The notes under the pieces: generated by a model
Databases searched by the model: none
Told to the model about the DNA's origin: nothing
What the model saw: only the letters and a program-made list of their open reading frames with translations
Shown here: positions 17,101 through 25,273 of the stretch, in pieces
Position numbering within the stretch: position 1 is the first letter of the stretch
Layout: each line of letters starts with the position of its first letter
Assembly: GCF_008086345.1 (NCBI RefSeq)
Contig: NZ_CP043006.1
Span: 406,032-470,031 of the forward strand
DNA: 64,000 nt
Reading direction: 5' to 3'
Origin: Chitinophaga sp. XS-30
GTDB lineage: Bacteria > Bacteroidota > Bacteroidia > Chitinophagales > Chitinophagaceae
Made by a program: the position numbers and the translations under genes

Positions 17101-17739
17101 GCGCCGCAATTGCTGTTGTCTTTTAAAATCACTGTTTACCCTGATGAAGGAAGTAATGGTGATAAGCAACGCCAGTATAGTGGCTATAACCAGAAAAGCA
17201 GGCGTGGCATTGGCAAACTTGTCGAGCTCGCTGGTCCGCTCTTTAAGCAATTTGGTTTCCCGGGCTTTCATCAGCTTTACAAGCTGGTCCAGCTGCTCCA
17301 TATACCCCCTGCCTTTTTCAATATCCGCCACCGTGAGCAGGCCTTTGCTCTTCTTCCTTTCGATATTGGATTCCAGTACATCGATGCGCATCATGGCTGC
17401 CTCCATCAGCTGATCTGCACCGGAAGCCTGAAGCGGATTGTCTTTCACCAGCTCTTTTACCCTTCCGATATTTGCACGGGTACTGTCTACTGCCGTATTA
17501 TAAGGAATGATGTATCCTTCATTCCCGGTGATGATATATCCGCGCTGTCCTGTTTCGGCGCTCTTCACACCAAGGATCACTGCATCGAGTTCATGCAGAA
17601 CGTCATTGGTATGATCCACCAATTCCGCACTGTTCACAAGGTTGCGGATGCTGATATAGGATGCCACGGCACTGAATATCAGCAGCAACAGTGAAAACCC
17701 GAACCCGATAACAAGATTTCGCTGAAAAGTTGACTTCAT
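14173..17739 (-). CDS. Hybrid histidine kinase (CHASE3-GAF-HisKA-HATPase-3xREC)
   Basis: Large inner-membrane sensor of 1188 residues. Order: TM (about 12-30), CHASE3-type periplasmic domain (about 35-175, with SAETGQRGYIITG), TM (180-200), HAMP-like linker, GAF (about 290-430), a long coiled coil rich in Glu/Gln (430-525), HisKA with H537 in ANMSHELRTPLNS, an ATPase domain with GTGLGLSIS, and three REC domains at about 805-915, 925-1040 and 1065-1185. REC1 (LLDIQLPVKDG) and REC3 (LMDMMMPEMDG) look phosphorylatable; REC2 has LDMGVSGER with EED instead of a double Asp, so it is degenerate. It sits between the REC-PAS-kinase (6 bases) and cheR (overlap) in one unit. Confidence 0.92.
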   Translation of the reverse strand: MKSTFQRNLVIGFGFSLLLLIFSAVASYISIRNLVNSAELVDHTNDVLHELDAVILGVKSAETGQRGYIITGNEGYIIPYNTAVDSTRANIGRVKELVKDNPLQASGADQLMEAAMMRIDVLESNIERKKSKGLLTVADIEKGRGYMEQLDQLVKLMKARETKLLKERTSELDKFANATPAFLVIATILALLITITSFIRVNSDFKRQQQLRRELEQKDQDINRRINIIRDIADRISGGDYSTRAQEEGEDGLGYLSVSLNKMAASLQYSFGLLEAREWLQTGVTTLHDKMLGEYDLPILSRSILDFVITYTHAHAGVFYATENSSSLRFLQGYAIDEQYAKPVIPFGDGLVGQCADSCKIIHLEDVPEDLMLFSHATGVLKPRNIIAIPLDYERRTEGVIELVSLKPFSENDIAFLKAICPNIGTVLHSVKNRKRLQELLEETQSQSEELQAQHNELENINSELEAQTEKLQASEEELKVQQEELLGANEELEEKTRLLEERNRLVIDRNLEIQRKAEELEQSTRYKSEFLANMSHELRTPLNSILLLSRLMGENSGQNLTPDQVEYASVIQNSGKGLLSLIDEILDLSKIEAGKMDLMYSDVRIDEIVRDMRALFEPVAREKGIGFRVETDENVYGIIETDRLRLDQIIRNLISNALKFTAEGYVELRVSMPEENRNTVMFTVSDTGIGIPEDKQQNIFEAFQQADGSTRRKYGGTGLGLSISRELTKLLGGEIRLKSQPDKGSEFTVIIPATRSAAGFALPKDEGPKVLLQEVVPERFVTPVIPESIADDRHSITGKDRVILIVEDDTGFARSLLEFTRQKGYKGVVTVRGDDAAGLAQQYRPQGILLDIQLPVKDGWEVMEELKNDPLTRHIPVHVMSSFQAKFKSLSKGAVDFIDKPAAYDKMEDIFSKIEFMLNNNPRKVLIVEEDMKHAKALAYYLGNYRVNTEIRGNIGESVEALRKKEVNCVILDMGVSGERSYDTLDEVKQSPGLENVPIIIFTGKQLSKAEELRIRQYADSIVIKVANSYQRILDEVSLFLHLVEEKKETVKPKAAREDVLKGKTVLLADDDVRNIFSLSKALEACGVRVISAVDGREALDRLREHPETDIVLMDMMMPEMDGYESTRMIKSDKRFARLPVIAVTAKAMNGDREKCIAAGASDYISKPVDIDQLLSLLRVWLYDTGK

Positions 17740-17745
17740 TCGCTG

Positions 17746-19314
17746 TTATGATTGATTGACTGGTAAAATCATGATAAATGTGCTGCCTTTGCCCGGTTCG
17801 CTCCTGGCGGTGATCAACCCGTTGTGGGTATCGATGATCTTTTTTACGATCGCGAGGCCGATACCCGTGCCTTCATATTCATTACGGCCGTGCAGACGCT
17901 GGAAGATCACGAAGATCTTGCTGAGGTACATCTCATCGAAACCGATACCGTTATCCGATACCGTGATGCGGCAATAAGGGCCTTCAGGCGAAGCTGCGCT
18001 GTTTGCCGCAAGCTCCTCAACGCGTTCTCCCTGTATATGAATGACCGGCTGCACTCCTGCTTCCGAGAATTTGATGGCATTACTGATGATATTCTGGAAA
18101 ACCTGCCTGATCTGCGAGGGGATCACTTCCAGCCTGGGCAGCTCCGTCACATGCAGGACAGCCTGCTTTTCCGCGATCAGCAGTTCCATATCGTCCATGA
18201 TCTCCCGGATAATGGCATTGATGTCCGTCCATTCAAAAACGGAGGAGATGGACAGCTTGGAAAAGTCCAGCACATCTGTGATGAGCCTGTTCATGCGCTC
18301 GGCCGAATGTACAACCCGGTTGAGGTAATGCAATGCTTCCGGCTGTTCTTCGCCGATCTTTCCGCTGATGAGGTTGCTGAATACCTGTATTTTCCGCAGC
18401 GGCTCCTTCAGATCGTGAGAAGCTACATAGGCAAACTGCTGCAGTTCATGGTTACTGATCTCCAGCTCCCTGTTGGCCTGCTGCAGGGCCTGGGTCCTTT
18501 CATGAACACGGTTCTCCAGCAGCTGGTTGATCATTTTCTGCTCATGGATATCCGTAAAGATGCCCACCCATTTGGCGATACGGTCGTCTTTCCGCACGGG
18601 TGTTATGCTCAGCAGGTGATAACGGTACTCATTTTTGCCGATATGCCTGATACTGACCTCGAACACGGCCTGTACGCCGGAAGCCAGCGCCTGCCGGATA
18701 CATTCAGCAATGTCCGGTTCACCTTCCTGCGATTGCGGCAGCACTTCCTTATCCGTGGAATACTGGTACCAGTACTGGTTAACGAATTCTATTTCTCCCG
18801 CTCCGTTGAGGGTGAAAGCGATCTGCTGTATGGACTCCAGGATGGAGCGCAGTTCTTCCAGGCTTTGCCAGAGAGCCGCCTGTGCATTCTTTCTCACGGT
18901 TATCTCCTCCCGCAGGGACTCCTGTGTTTCATTCAGTGCGCGGGTCTGCTGGTGCAGCCGGTAAAAGGTGCCGACCTTCAGCAGCAGGATGTCCGGATCA
19001 AAAGGTTTGGTGATATAATCGATAGCGCCGGAAGTATATCCTTTTGTGATGAACCGTTTTTCCACGTTCACCGCAGAAAGAAAAATAATGGGAATGTCTC
19101 TCGACTTGCTGTACCCCGTGATCGCCTCCGCCACTTCAAAACCATCCATGCCAGGCATCTGTACATCCAGAATAATGACAAAATAGGTGTTCTTCAGAAT
19201 CTTGCGCAGCGCCTCTTCCCCGGAAGTCGCCGTATCTACCTTAAACTGGTTTATCTCAAGCAACTTCTGGAGTGAATAGATATTATCGGGACGATCATCA
19301 ACTATAAGGATCAT
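17746..19314 (-). CDS. REC-PAS histidine kinase
   Basis: Soluble 522-residue kinase. An N-terminal REC domain has phosphoacceptor D50 in IILDVQMPGMDG and K in YITKPFD. A PAS domain (about 155-265, with SILESIQQIAFTLNGAGEIEFVN), a helical linker, and a HisKA domain with H300 in YVASHDLKEPL follow. The ATPase domain has NIISNAIKF, SDNGIGFD and GTGIGLAIV. The ASHDLKEP box is the phytochrome-kinase-like type common in this phylum. It is the first gene of the unit with the hybrid kinase and cheR. No clear promoter was identified in the AT-rich 130 bases upstream. Confidence 0.9.
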   Translation of the reverse strand: MILIVDDRPDNIYSLQKLLEINQFKVDTATSGEEALRKILKNTYFVIILDVQMPGMDGFEVAEAITGYSKSRDIPIIFLSAVNVEKRFITKGYTSGAIDYITKPFDPDILLLKVGTFYRLHQQTRALNETQESLREEITVRKNAQAALWQSLEELRSILESIQQIAFTLNGAGEIEFVNQYWYQYSTDKEVLPQSQEGEPDIAECIRQALASGVQAVFEVSIRHIGKNEYRYHLLSITPVRKDDRIAKWVGIFTDIHEQKMINQLLENRVHERTQALQQANRELEISNHELQQFAYVASHDLKEPLRKIQVFSNLISGKIGEEQPEALHYLNRVVHSAERMNRLITDVLDFSKLSISSVFEWTDINAIIREIMDDMELLIAEKQAVLHVTELPRLEVIPSQIRQVFQNIISNAIKFSEAGVQPVIHIQGERVEELAANSAASPEGPYCRITVSDNGIGFDEMYLSKIFVIFQRLHGRNEYEGTGIGLAIVKKIIDTHNGLITARSEPGKGSTFIMILPVNQS

Positions 19315-19447
19315 AATACTGCCAAAATGTGCGGCAATTTATTCAAATTTTATGCGACTGCACTGTAGATTTAACTCTACACATATCTATCTCATTTTCA
19401 ATTTGTTGCAAGAATTTTTCTATTGGCATAATTTATGGTACCGCCAT

Positions 19448-19483
19448 AAAAAAGGGAGCGGTACCTATCACCGTACCACTCCC
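19448..19483 (-). terminator. Terminator of the RND efflux operon
   Basis: On the minus strand an 11-bp stem (GGGAGTGGTAC with GTACCGCTCCC, loop of 8) is followed directly by six T residues. It lies about 24 bases after the stop of the adaptor gene. Confidence 0.85.
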
Positions 19484-19506
19484 GTGCCATTCTAACTATT
19501 GATCCG

Positions 19507-20613
19507 TTACTTCTTCTGTGCGATCTTTGATCCGTTCCTTATTTCATCATTTGCTTTTTCAACGAGGATATCTCCGGCGTAGAGATCGCCGAATATTTCG
19601 GCTTTACCTTCCGCTTCGCGGCCTTTGCGCACCTCCACCCATTCCGCTGCGCCATTGTTCACACGCACCACAAATACTTTCTCCGTGGAGCTCACCACAG
19701 CCGTTGAGGGCACCACAAATACGCTGTCACGGTTATTCAGCGGAATGCTCACTTCCGCTACCATACCCGGGAGCAGGGCTTTATTGCTGTTATCCACATC
19801 CATTTCCACGCGTTGCGAGCGCAGGCGGCTGTCCAGCGCGCCGGAGAGGCGGTCGATCACAGCGGTGAACTCCTTTCCGCCCATGGAGCGGATGGTAAAG
19901 CTCACTGCTTTCTTTTCCGCGAGGTATGCGGTATATGCTTCCGGTATGGACACAACGAGGCGGAGTTTCTTTTGCTGCTGCAGGGAAAAGAGCGGGAATT
20001 CGGAGCCTTTGCCGGATGGGCCTACATATGCCCCGGCGCTTACGTTCCTGCTGCTGATCACCCCTTCGAAGGGTGCACGTATCTCCAGGTAGTTGCGGGT
20101 ATCGGCGATCTCGCGGTAGGCGGCTTTGGCGGATTCCTGCTGGGCGAAATCAGACTGCTGTTTGGCATATGCCAGGTCCAGATCGTTGCGGGAAACCGTT
20201 CCCGGCGTCTGGCTGGTCTGATACAAACGGTCGTAATTGGCTTTGCTGGCCAGGTACACCGCTTCCTGCGAGTGCAGTCTTGATTCCGCTCCCGCCAGCT
20301 GGGCGTTCAGCTCCGGCGCTTCCATCGTGGCCAGCAGCTGGCCGGCCTTCACGGTGGAGCCTACATCCACATATAATTTCTTTACAAAGCTGTTCACCTT
20401 CGCATAGAGATCCACCTGCTGGAAGGCGATCAGTTCCCCTGGCATGCGCAGGGTGGCGGAAAGCACATCTTTTTTCAGGGCAAAGGTGCTTACGGCGTTG
20501 GCGGCAACGGTTTCTTCAGCAGGCCTGTTGTCCGGCTTGCTTTGCGAAACGCCGCAACCGGCCAGCAGAATTGCGGCAAACAAGACCGGTATGTTATTGT
20601 TTGTTCTGATCAT
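19507..20613 (-). CDS. RND efflux periplasmic adaptor lipoprotein (membrane fusion protein)
   Basis: Links the RND pump to the outer-membrane channel in the periplasm. The 368-residue protein has a lipoprotein signal with lipobox LAGC (C20). A lipoyl-like/barrel-sandwich half motif (AKVNSFVKKLYVDVGSTVKAGQLLATMEAPEL) and a helical hairpin (about 95-155) follow. The second lipoyl half is YLEIRAPFEGVISSRNVSAGAYVG, followed by beta-barrel and membrane-proximal domains. The start overlaps the end of the pump gene by 20 bases. It is the last gene of the efflux unit, before a strong terminator. Substrate not predictable. Confidence 0.93.
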   Translation of the reverse strand: MIRTNNNIPVLFAAILLAGCGVSQSKPDNRPAEETVAANAVSTFALKKDVLSATLRMPGELIAFQQVDLYAKVNSFVKKLYVDVGSTVKAGQLLATMEAPELNAQLAGAESRLHSQEAVYLASKANYDRLYQTSQTPGTVSRNDLDLAYAKQQSDFAQQESAKAAYREIADTRNYLEIRAPFEGVISSRNVSAGAYVGPSGKGSEFPLFSLQQQKKLRLVVSIPEAYTAYLAEKKAVSFTIRSMGGKEFTAVIDRLSGALDSRLRSQRVEMDVDNSNKALLPGMVAEVSIPLNNRDSVFVVPSTAVVSSTEKVFVVRVNNGAAEWVEVRKGREAEGKAEIFGDLYAGDILVEKANDEIRNGSKIAQKK

Positions 20614-23600
20614 ACAAGGAAGGTATATAGTGTTTACTGTCTTTATTTTCCGGGTTGAGGGATACAGAGGCGATGGATGCTTTTTTCTGCACCCAGGCGA
20701 ACACGAGCGGCAATATCAGCAGCGTGGAAAAGGTAGAGGCTACCAGCCCGCCGATCACCGCTCTGCCGAGAGGTGACACCTGGTCCCCGCCTTCTCCGTG
20801 CCCGATGGCCATAGGTATCATACCCGCCACCATCGCCAGGCTGGTCATCAGGATCGGCCGGAGGCGCAGCCCCGCCGCTTCTTTTGCGGAGGCCAGCGAG
20901 TCCCCGTTATGCCGCCGCAGATGCTCCGCATTCGTGATCAGCAGTACTGCATTGGAGATGGACACGCCTACGGACATGATGATACCCATGTAGGATTGCA
21001 GGTTCAGCGTTGAACCGGTAAGTATCAGCATCAGCAGCGCACCGAAGATCACCGCCGGAACGGTGGTCAGCACTACCAGCGATACGCTGAACGACTGGAA
21101 GTTGGCGGCCAGCATCAGGAAGATCACCACAATGGCCACAATAAGGCCGGATTCGAGGCTGGACAACGTTTCATCCAGGGTGTTGGACATGCCTACTATT
21201 TCCATGCCCAGGCCACGCGGCAGCTCACCGAGCGAGGCGATCGCCGCTTTCACCGCTTCGCTGGCCGTACCCAGGTCCACATCATTCAGATTGGCCGTCA
21301 CGGATATCATGGGCATGGCGCCGAGGTTATCATTCTCACCATAGGTCGTATCTGCATTGATGGTGGCGATATCTCCCAGCACGGGGCGCGATGAATTGCG
21401 CAGCACGGGGATCTCGCTGATATCGTGTATGCTGCTCATCTTGTTCTCCGGCACCTGTACCTGTACACTGTAACTGAGGCCGGCGCGTTCATCCACCCAC
21501 ACGTTCTTTTCCGTCAGCCGGGAAGAGGAGGTGGATGCGATCAGGGAGCGGGATACGTCCGTCATATCCACACCGAGCTGTGCCGCACGGGTACGGTCCA
21601 CTTCAATATTGATGGCAGGGTATTTGGTGGATTGCATCAATTGCACATCCCGCATGTAATCGATCTCCTTCAGCTTCGCGATGATCTTCTGCGCATATGC
21701 TTCATTCTGTTTTTTGTTCCGGCCCGTGATGCGTACTTCCACCGGTGTGGGTGATCCCTGGCTGAGTATTTTATCGGTCAGTTCTATCGGCTCGAAAGAT
21801 GGCTGGAGGTCCGGCACGGTTTGTTTCAGCTTTGCACGGATGCGTTCCTTCAGTTCATCCAGGTCCGTATGATAATCCCGGCTCAGGCTTACCTGTACCA
21901 CGGATTCATGGGGACCGGGCATGAAAAGATAGATCGGGCTTACGGAGAACAGGGAAGGGTGTTGCCCTACGTAGGAAGAGGTAATGGATATATTCTCCTT
22001 TCCTACCAGTTCTTCCATACTGCGTATAGCCGTCAGCGTTTTTTCCTCCGTGCGTTCCATCCGGGTGCCTTCCGGTGCGCGCAACCTTACCTGGAACTGA
22101 CCGCCATTGGTCTTTGGCAGCACGTCCCGGCCAACGTTGTGCAGCAGCAGCGCCGCGAGTGCGCTGAAGATCACGAGGTATGCGATCACTGCCGGTTTGC
22201 GGTACGGGAGCATGCGGGTGATGAAGCGCATGAAGCGCGCCCTGAAACGTTCGAAGCGGCTGATCTTTCCGTCATTATTGCTGTCTGCCCGCTCTACCAG
22301 TATCTTCTTCTGGTCCCAGGTATCTGCTTCACCGATGGAAGGCACGGCATGTTTTTTATGGCCTTTCATCAACCAGTTGGCCATTACCGGCACAAAGGTC
22401 TGGGAAAGGAAATAGGAAGTGATCATGGAAAAGCCGATCGCGAGCGCCAGCGGCAGGAACAGCGAGCCCGGGATGCCGCTCATGGTGAAGGCCGGGGCAA
22501 ACACGGCGAGGATACAGAAGAGGATCAGCAGTTTCGGGAATGCGATCTCCTTACAGGCGTCCCAGATGGCGAGGGCCTTGGGTTTGCCCATATCCAGGTG
22601 CTGGTGGATATTCTCTATCGTCACTGTGCTTTCATCTACGAGAATGCCGATGGCCAGGGCGAGACCGCTCAATGTCATGATATTGATGGTTTGTCCGAAG
22701 AGGTTCAGGAACAGCACACCGGAGATGATGGATACAGGGATGGTGAGGATCACGATCAGCGCGCCGCGGAGGTCCCCGAGGAAAAGCACCACCATCAGGC
22801 CCGTCAGCACCGCTCCGATGATCCCTTCGGTGACGAGGCTTTTCACGGCGTTCATCACGTAGGTGGACTGGTCGAATTCGTAGGTCAGCGTTACGTCTTC
22901 CGGCAGCTGGCTTTGCAGTCTGGGGAGGGCTTTCTTCAGTGTCTGCACCACTTCCCAGGTGGAGGCATCCGCTGATTTGGCAACGTTGATGTACACGGAA
23001 CGCCTGCCGTTCACGAGGGCATAACCGGCGGCGATATCCGCTCCGTCTTCAACGGTGGCTACATCGCGGAGATAGAGATTTTGTACGCCGCCTTTGAAGA
23101 GCGGGATGTTCTCGAAGTCCTTGATATTCCGTATAGTCGTATTCGTGGGTGTGAGGTAGTTTTTGTCGCCGATGCGGACGTTGCCGGAGGGGGCCGTCTG
23201 GTTATTGACGCGCAGCGCTTCCACCAGCTGGTCCGGCGTGAGATTGTGTATCCGCAGCTGTTCCGGGTCCGCCTTGATCACCACGGTGCGGATGTTGCCG
23301 CCGAAAGGCGGAGGGGCAACGAGACCGGGGATGGAGGTAAAGGAGGAGCGTACATATACATTCGCCAGGTCCATCAGCTCGTTATTCGTGCGTTTCTCGC
23401 TGCTCAGCACCAGTTCGCCTACCGGCAGCGTGGAGGCATCGAAGCGGATAACGAAAGGCGGCTGCGACCCGGGCGGGAAAATAGCCTGTATCCTGTTGGC
23501 GAATGCGGACACTTCGGCGGCGGCCTGCGCCATATCGGTACCTTCATAAAAGCTCAGCTTCATCAGGGTGAGGCCCTGTATATTCTTCGTTTCGATGGAT

Positions 23601-23833
23601 TTCAGGCCGTTCACGAACAGGAGGATGTTCACGTAGTTCTTGGCGAAGAAGGCTTCCATCTGGTTAGGCGTGTACCCGCCGAAAGGATGGGCGATGTACA
23701 GCACCGGCATATCCAGTGCCGGAAAGATATCTACCTTGATGTCCCGCACGGATTTGATACCGAAGAAGAACAACCCCGCTACGATCACGAGGATGGAGAT
23801 CGGTTTTTCCAGTGCGCTTCTGATGAGTCCCAT
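20594..23833 (-). CDS. RND-family efflux pump with a cytoplasmic EF-hand loop
   Basis: Proton-driven inner-membrane exporter of 1079 residues. It shows the usual RND duplication: TM1 at about 10-28, a large porter loop, TM2-6 (about 335-485), TM7 at about 547-566, a second porter loop and TM8-12. The proton-relay acid is D400 in GILVDESTVTIEN; AIG and GMIPMAIG repeats are intact. In the cytoplasmic link between TM6 and TM7, residues 517-528 (DSNNDGKISRFE) match a canonical 12-residue EF-hand calcium loop at every ligand position. The ATG at 23833 follows the channel gene by 10 bases; an upstream TTG would overlap it. The family spans CzcA-like metal and HAE1-like drug exporters; this sequence does not settle which. 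Confidence 0.92.
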   Translation of the reverse strand: MGLIRSALEKPISILVIVAGLFFFGIKSVRDIKVDIFPALDMPVLYIAHPFGGYTPNQMEAFFAKNYVNILLFVNGLKSIETKNIQGLTLMKLSFYEGTDMAQAAAEVSAFANRIQAIFPPGSQPPFVIRFDASTLPVGELVLSSEKRTNNELMDLANVYVRSSFTSIPGLVAPPPFGGNIRTVVIKADPEQLRIHNLTPDQLVEALRVNNQTAPSGNVRIGDKNYLTPTNTTIRNIKDFENIPLFKGGVQNLYLRDVATVEDGADIAAGYALVNGRRSVYINVAKSADASTWEVVQTLKKALPRLQSQLPEDVTLTYEFDQSTYVMNAVKSLVTEGIIGAVLTGLMVVLFLGDLRGALIVILTIPVSIISGVLFLNLFGQTINIMTLSGLALAIGILVDESTVTIENIHQHLDMGKPKALAIWDACKEIAFPKLLILFCILAVFAPAFTMSGIPGSLFLPLALAIGFSMITSYFLSQTFVPVMANWLMKGHKKHAVPSIGEADTWDQKKILVERADSNNDGKISRFERFRARFMRFITRMLPYRKPAVIAYLVIFSALAALLLHNVGRDVLPKTNGGQFQVRLRAPEGTRMERTEEKTLTAIRSMEELVGKENISITSSYVGQHPSLFSVSPIYLFMPGPHESVVQVSLSRDYHTDLDELKERIRAKLKQTVPDLQPSFEPIELTDKILSQGSPTPVEVRITGRNKKQNEAYAQKIIAKLKEIDYMRDVQLMQSTKYPAINIEVDRTRAAQLGVDMTDVSRSLIASTSSSRLTEKNVWVDERAGLSYSVQVQVPENKMSSIHDISEIPVLRNSSRPVLGDIATINADTTYGENDNLGAMPMISVTANLNDVDLGTASEAVKAAIASLGELPRGLGMEIVGMSNTLDETLSSLESGLIVAIVVIFLMLAANFQSFSVSLVVLTTVPAVIFGALLMLILTGSTLNLQSYMGIIMSVGVSISNAVLLITNAEHLRRHNGDSLASAKEAAGLRLRPILMTSLAMVAGMIPMAIGHGEGGDQVSPLGRAVIGGLVASTFSTLLILPLVFAWVQKKASIASVSLNPENKDSKHYIPSLYDQNKQ

Positions 23834-23843
23834 TGTATATCTG

Positions 23844-25244
23844 TTAGAATTCGTTGATAAATAAGCCAAAGTTCCCTGCGGCGGCGGCTTTCAGCAACAG
23901 CGCCTGCCACACGTTGCTATAGGCGATCTCCCGGTCTGTTTCCGCGCGGCTGAGGGTGTACATGGCCTGGGTGACGTCTACCAGCGTGCTGAGGCCGTTC
24001 CTGTACAGCACGGTCTTCTGCAGGTAAGCGTCCGATGCGGCTTTGATCTGGATGGCCGATTCCCGGTAGTTGTCCAGCGCGTTCTTGATCTTCACATCGG
24101 CGAGAGCCAGCTGTGCTTTGATCTGCTGGTCCACCACTTCCATTTCGTTTTGCAGCGCAGCGGATGTAAATCGTTGTACGGCGGACTGCTGGCGGATGCG
24201 CAGCGGGCTGGTCAGGTTCCAGGTGACGCCCACTCCCAGCAGATAGTTGCTGCGCGTGGGTTTGATGCCATCCCAGTAATTATGGGAAAAGGCCGTCTGG
24301 TCTTGCGTATAGGCCGCCTGAAAGCCGGAGGCGCGCGTTTGCAGCACGCTGAAAAAGGAAAACGCCGGATAGTTGAGCGTTTTGATATATTTCTCCTGTT
24401 CCCGGCTGAGTTGAATGCGGCTGCGGTAAAACTGCAGATAGGGATGGCTGTCACCATCCAGGGAAACCGTATCTGTTATCACGGAAGGAATGCGGGTGAT
24501 GATGGAACTGTCCAGCACAAAATCTTCCGGCGCTACGCCCATCAGTTGTGCCAGCAGGTTAGCCTGTTCTTTTTCCAGGTCCCGTGCCTTGGTAAGCGTG
24601 ATGCGGGCATTGGAGGCCTCCGCGCTGGCGAGTGATGAATCCACGCCGGCAATCAGCCCATTGTCTACCCGGCGTTTTACCACGGAACGGAAAGTGTCTG
24701 CCCGTTCCAGGTTGCGTTCCCAGGACCGGCTGAGGCGCTGCGCGGCAAGCAGGTTAAGGTATGCTCCGGCCACTTTTACCTCGTGGCGGAACTGTTCCTG
24801 CTGCCAGTCCCGTTCATCACGACTGGCAACGGATTCCGCCGTTCTCACCCTTTCTTTCATCCTGCCGAAGGCAAAAAATTCCCAGTTGATATTGGCGAGA
24901 TACAATGCGCCGAAGGCGGCGTTCCAGTTCTGTTCCGGCAGCGGAAGGCCGGAAGATGCCACTCCCAGGCCGCCAAAACCATACAGCGGACCGTTCTGAC
25001 CGTTGATGGTACCATAATCCTGCTGGGCGGAAACGTTCAGGTTCGGGAGATAGTCCCGCCTGGACTGGAGCACGGAAGCTCTGGAAGCCTGGAGATAGTT
25101 GGCTTTGGCCTTGATGGTCCCGTAATTGTTCAGTGCCGTTTGTACGGCGTCTTTCATGGTCAGCACCTGCGCCTGTGCAGTACAGGTATAACAACAAAAG
25201 ATGGCAAACAGTACCAGACGGGCCGGATATCGATTAGTTATCAT
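23844..25244 (-). CDS. TolC-family outer-membrane efflux channel
   Basis: Outer-membrane factor of the tripartite efflux system, 466 residues. A signal peptide (LVLFAIFCCYTCTAQAQ) precedes two repeated OEP domains of long helices and beta-hairpins: LTMKDAVQTALNN near the N-terminus, and LNLLAAQRLS and LGVGVTWNLTSPLR in the middle. The ATG at 25244 is used in preference to a TTG six bases upstream. The channel gene comes first among the three efflux genes, which is not the most frequent order. It follows the sensor-kinase gene closely, and a candidate operator lies about 65 bases upstream, inside the end of that kinase gene. Confidence 0.92.
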   Translation of the reverse strand: MITNRYPARLVLFAIFCCYTCTAQAQVLTMKDAVQTALNNYGTIKAKANYLQASRASVLQSRRDYLPNLNVSAQQDYGTINGQNGPLYGFGGLGVASSGLPLPEQNWNAAFGALYLANINWEFFAFGRMKERVRTAESVASRDERDWQQEQFRHEVKVAGAYLNLLAAQRLSRSWERNLERADTFRSVVKRRVDNGLIAGVDSSLASAEASNARITLTKARDLEKEQANLLAQLMGVAPEDFVLDSSIITRIPSVITDTVSLDGDSHPYLQFYRSRIQLSREQEKYIKTLNYPAFSFFSVLQTRASGFQAAYTQDQTAFSHNYWDGIKPTRSNYLLGVGVTWNLTSPLRIRQQSAVQRFTSAALQNEMEVVDQQIKAQLALADVKIKNALDNYRESAIQIKAASDAYLQKTVLYRNGLSTLVDVTQAMYTLSRAETDREIAYSNVWQALLLKAAAAGNFGLFINEF

Positions 25245-25273
25245 GTGCAAATGAGCGATTAAAGCATGGCAGC

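Noticed and set aside
17824..19275. A 483-codon open frame opposite the REC-PAS kinase
   Set aside because: Antisense of a complete multi-domain kinase; no domain or start signal of its own.
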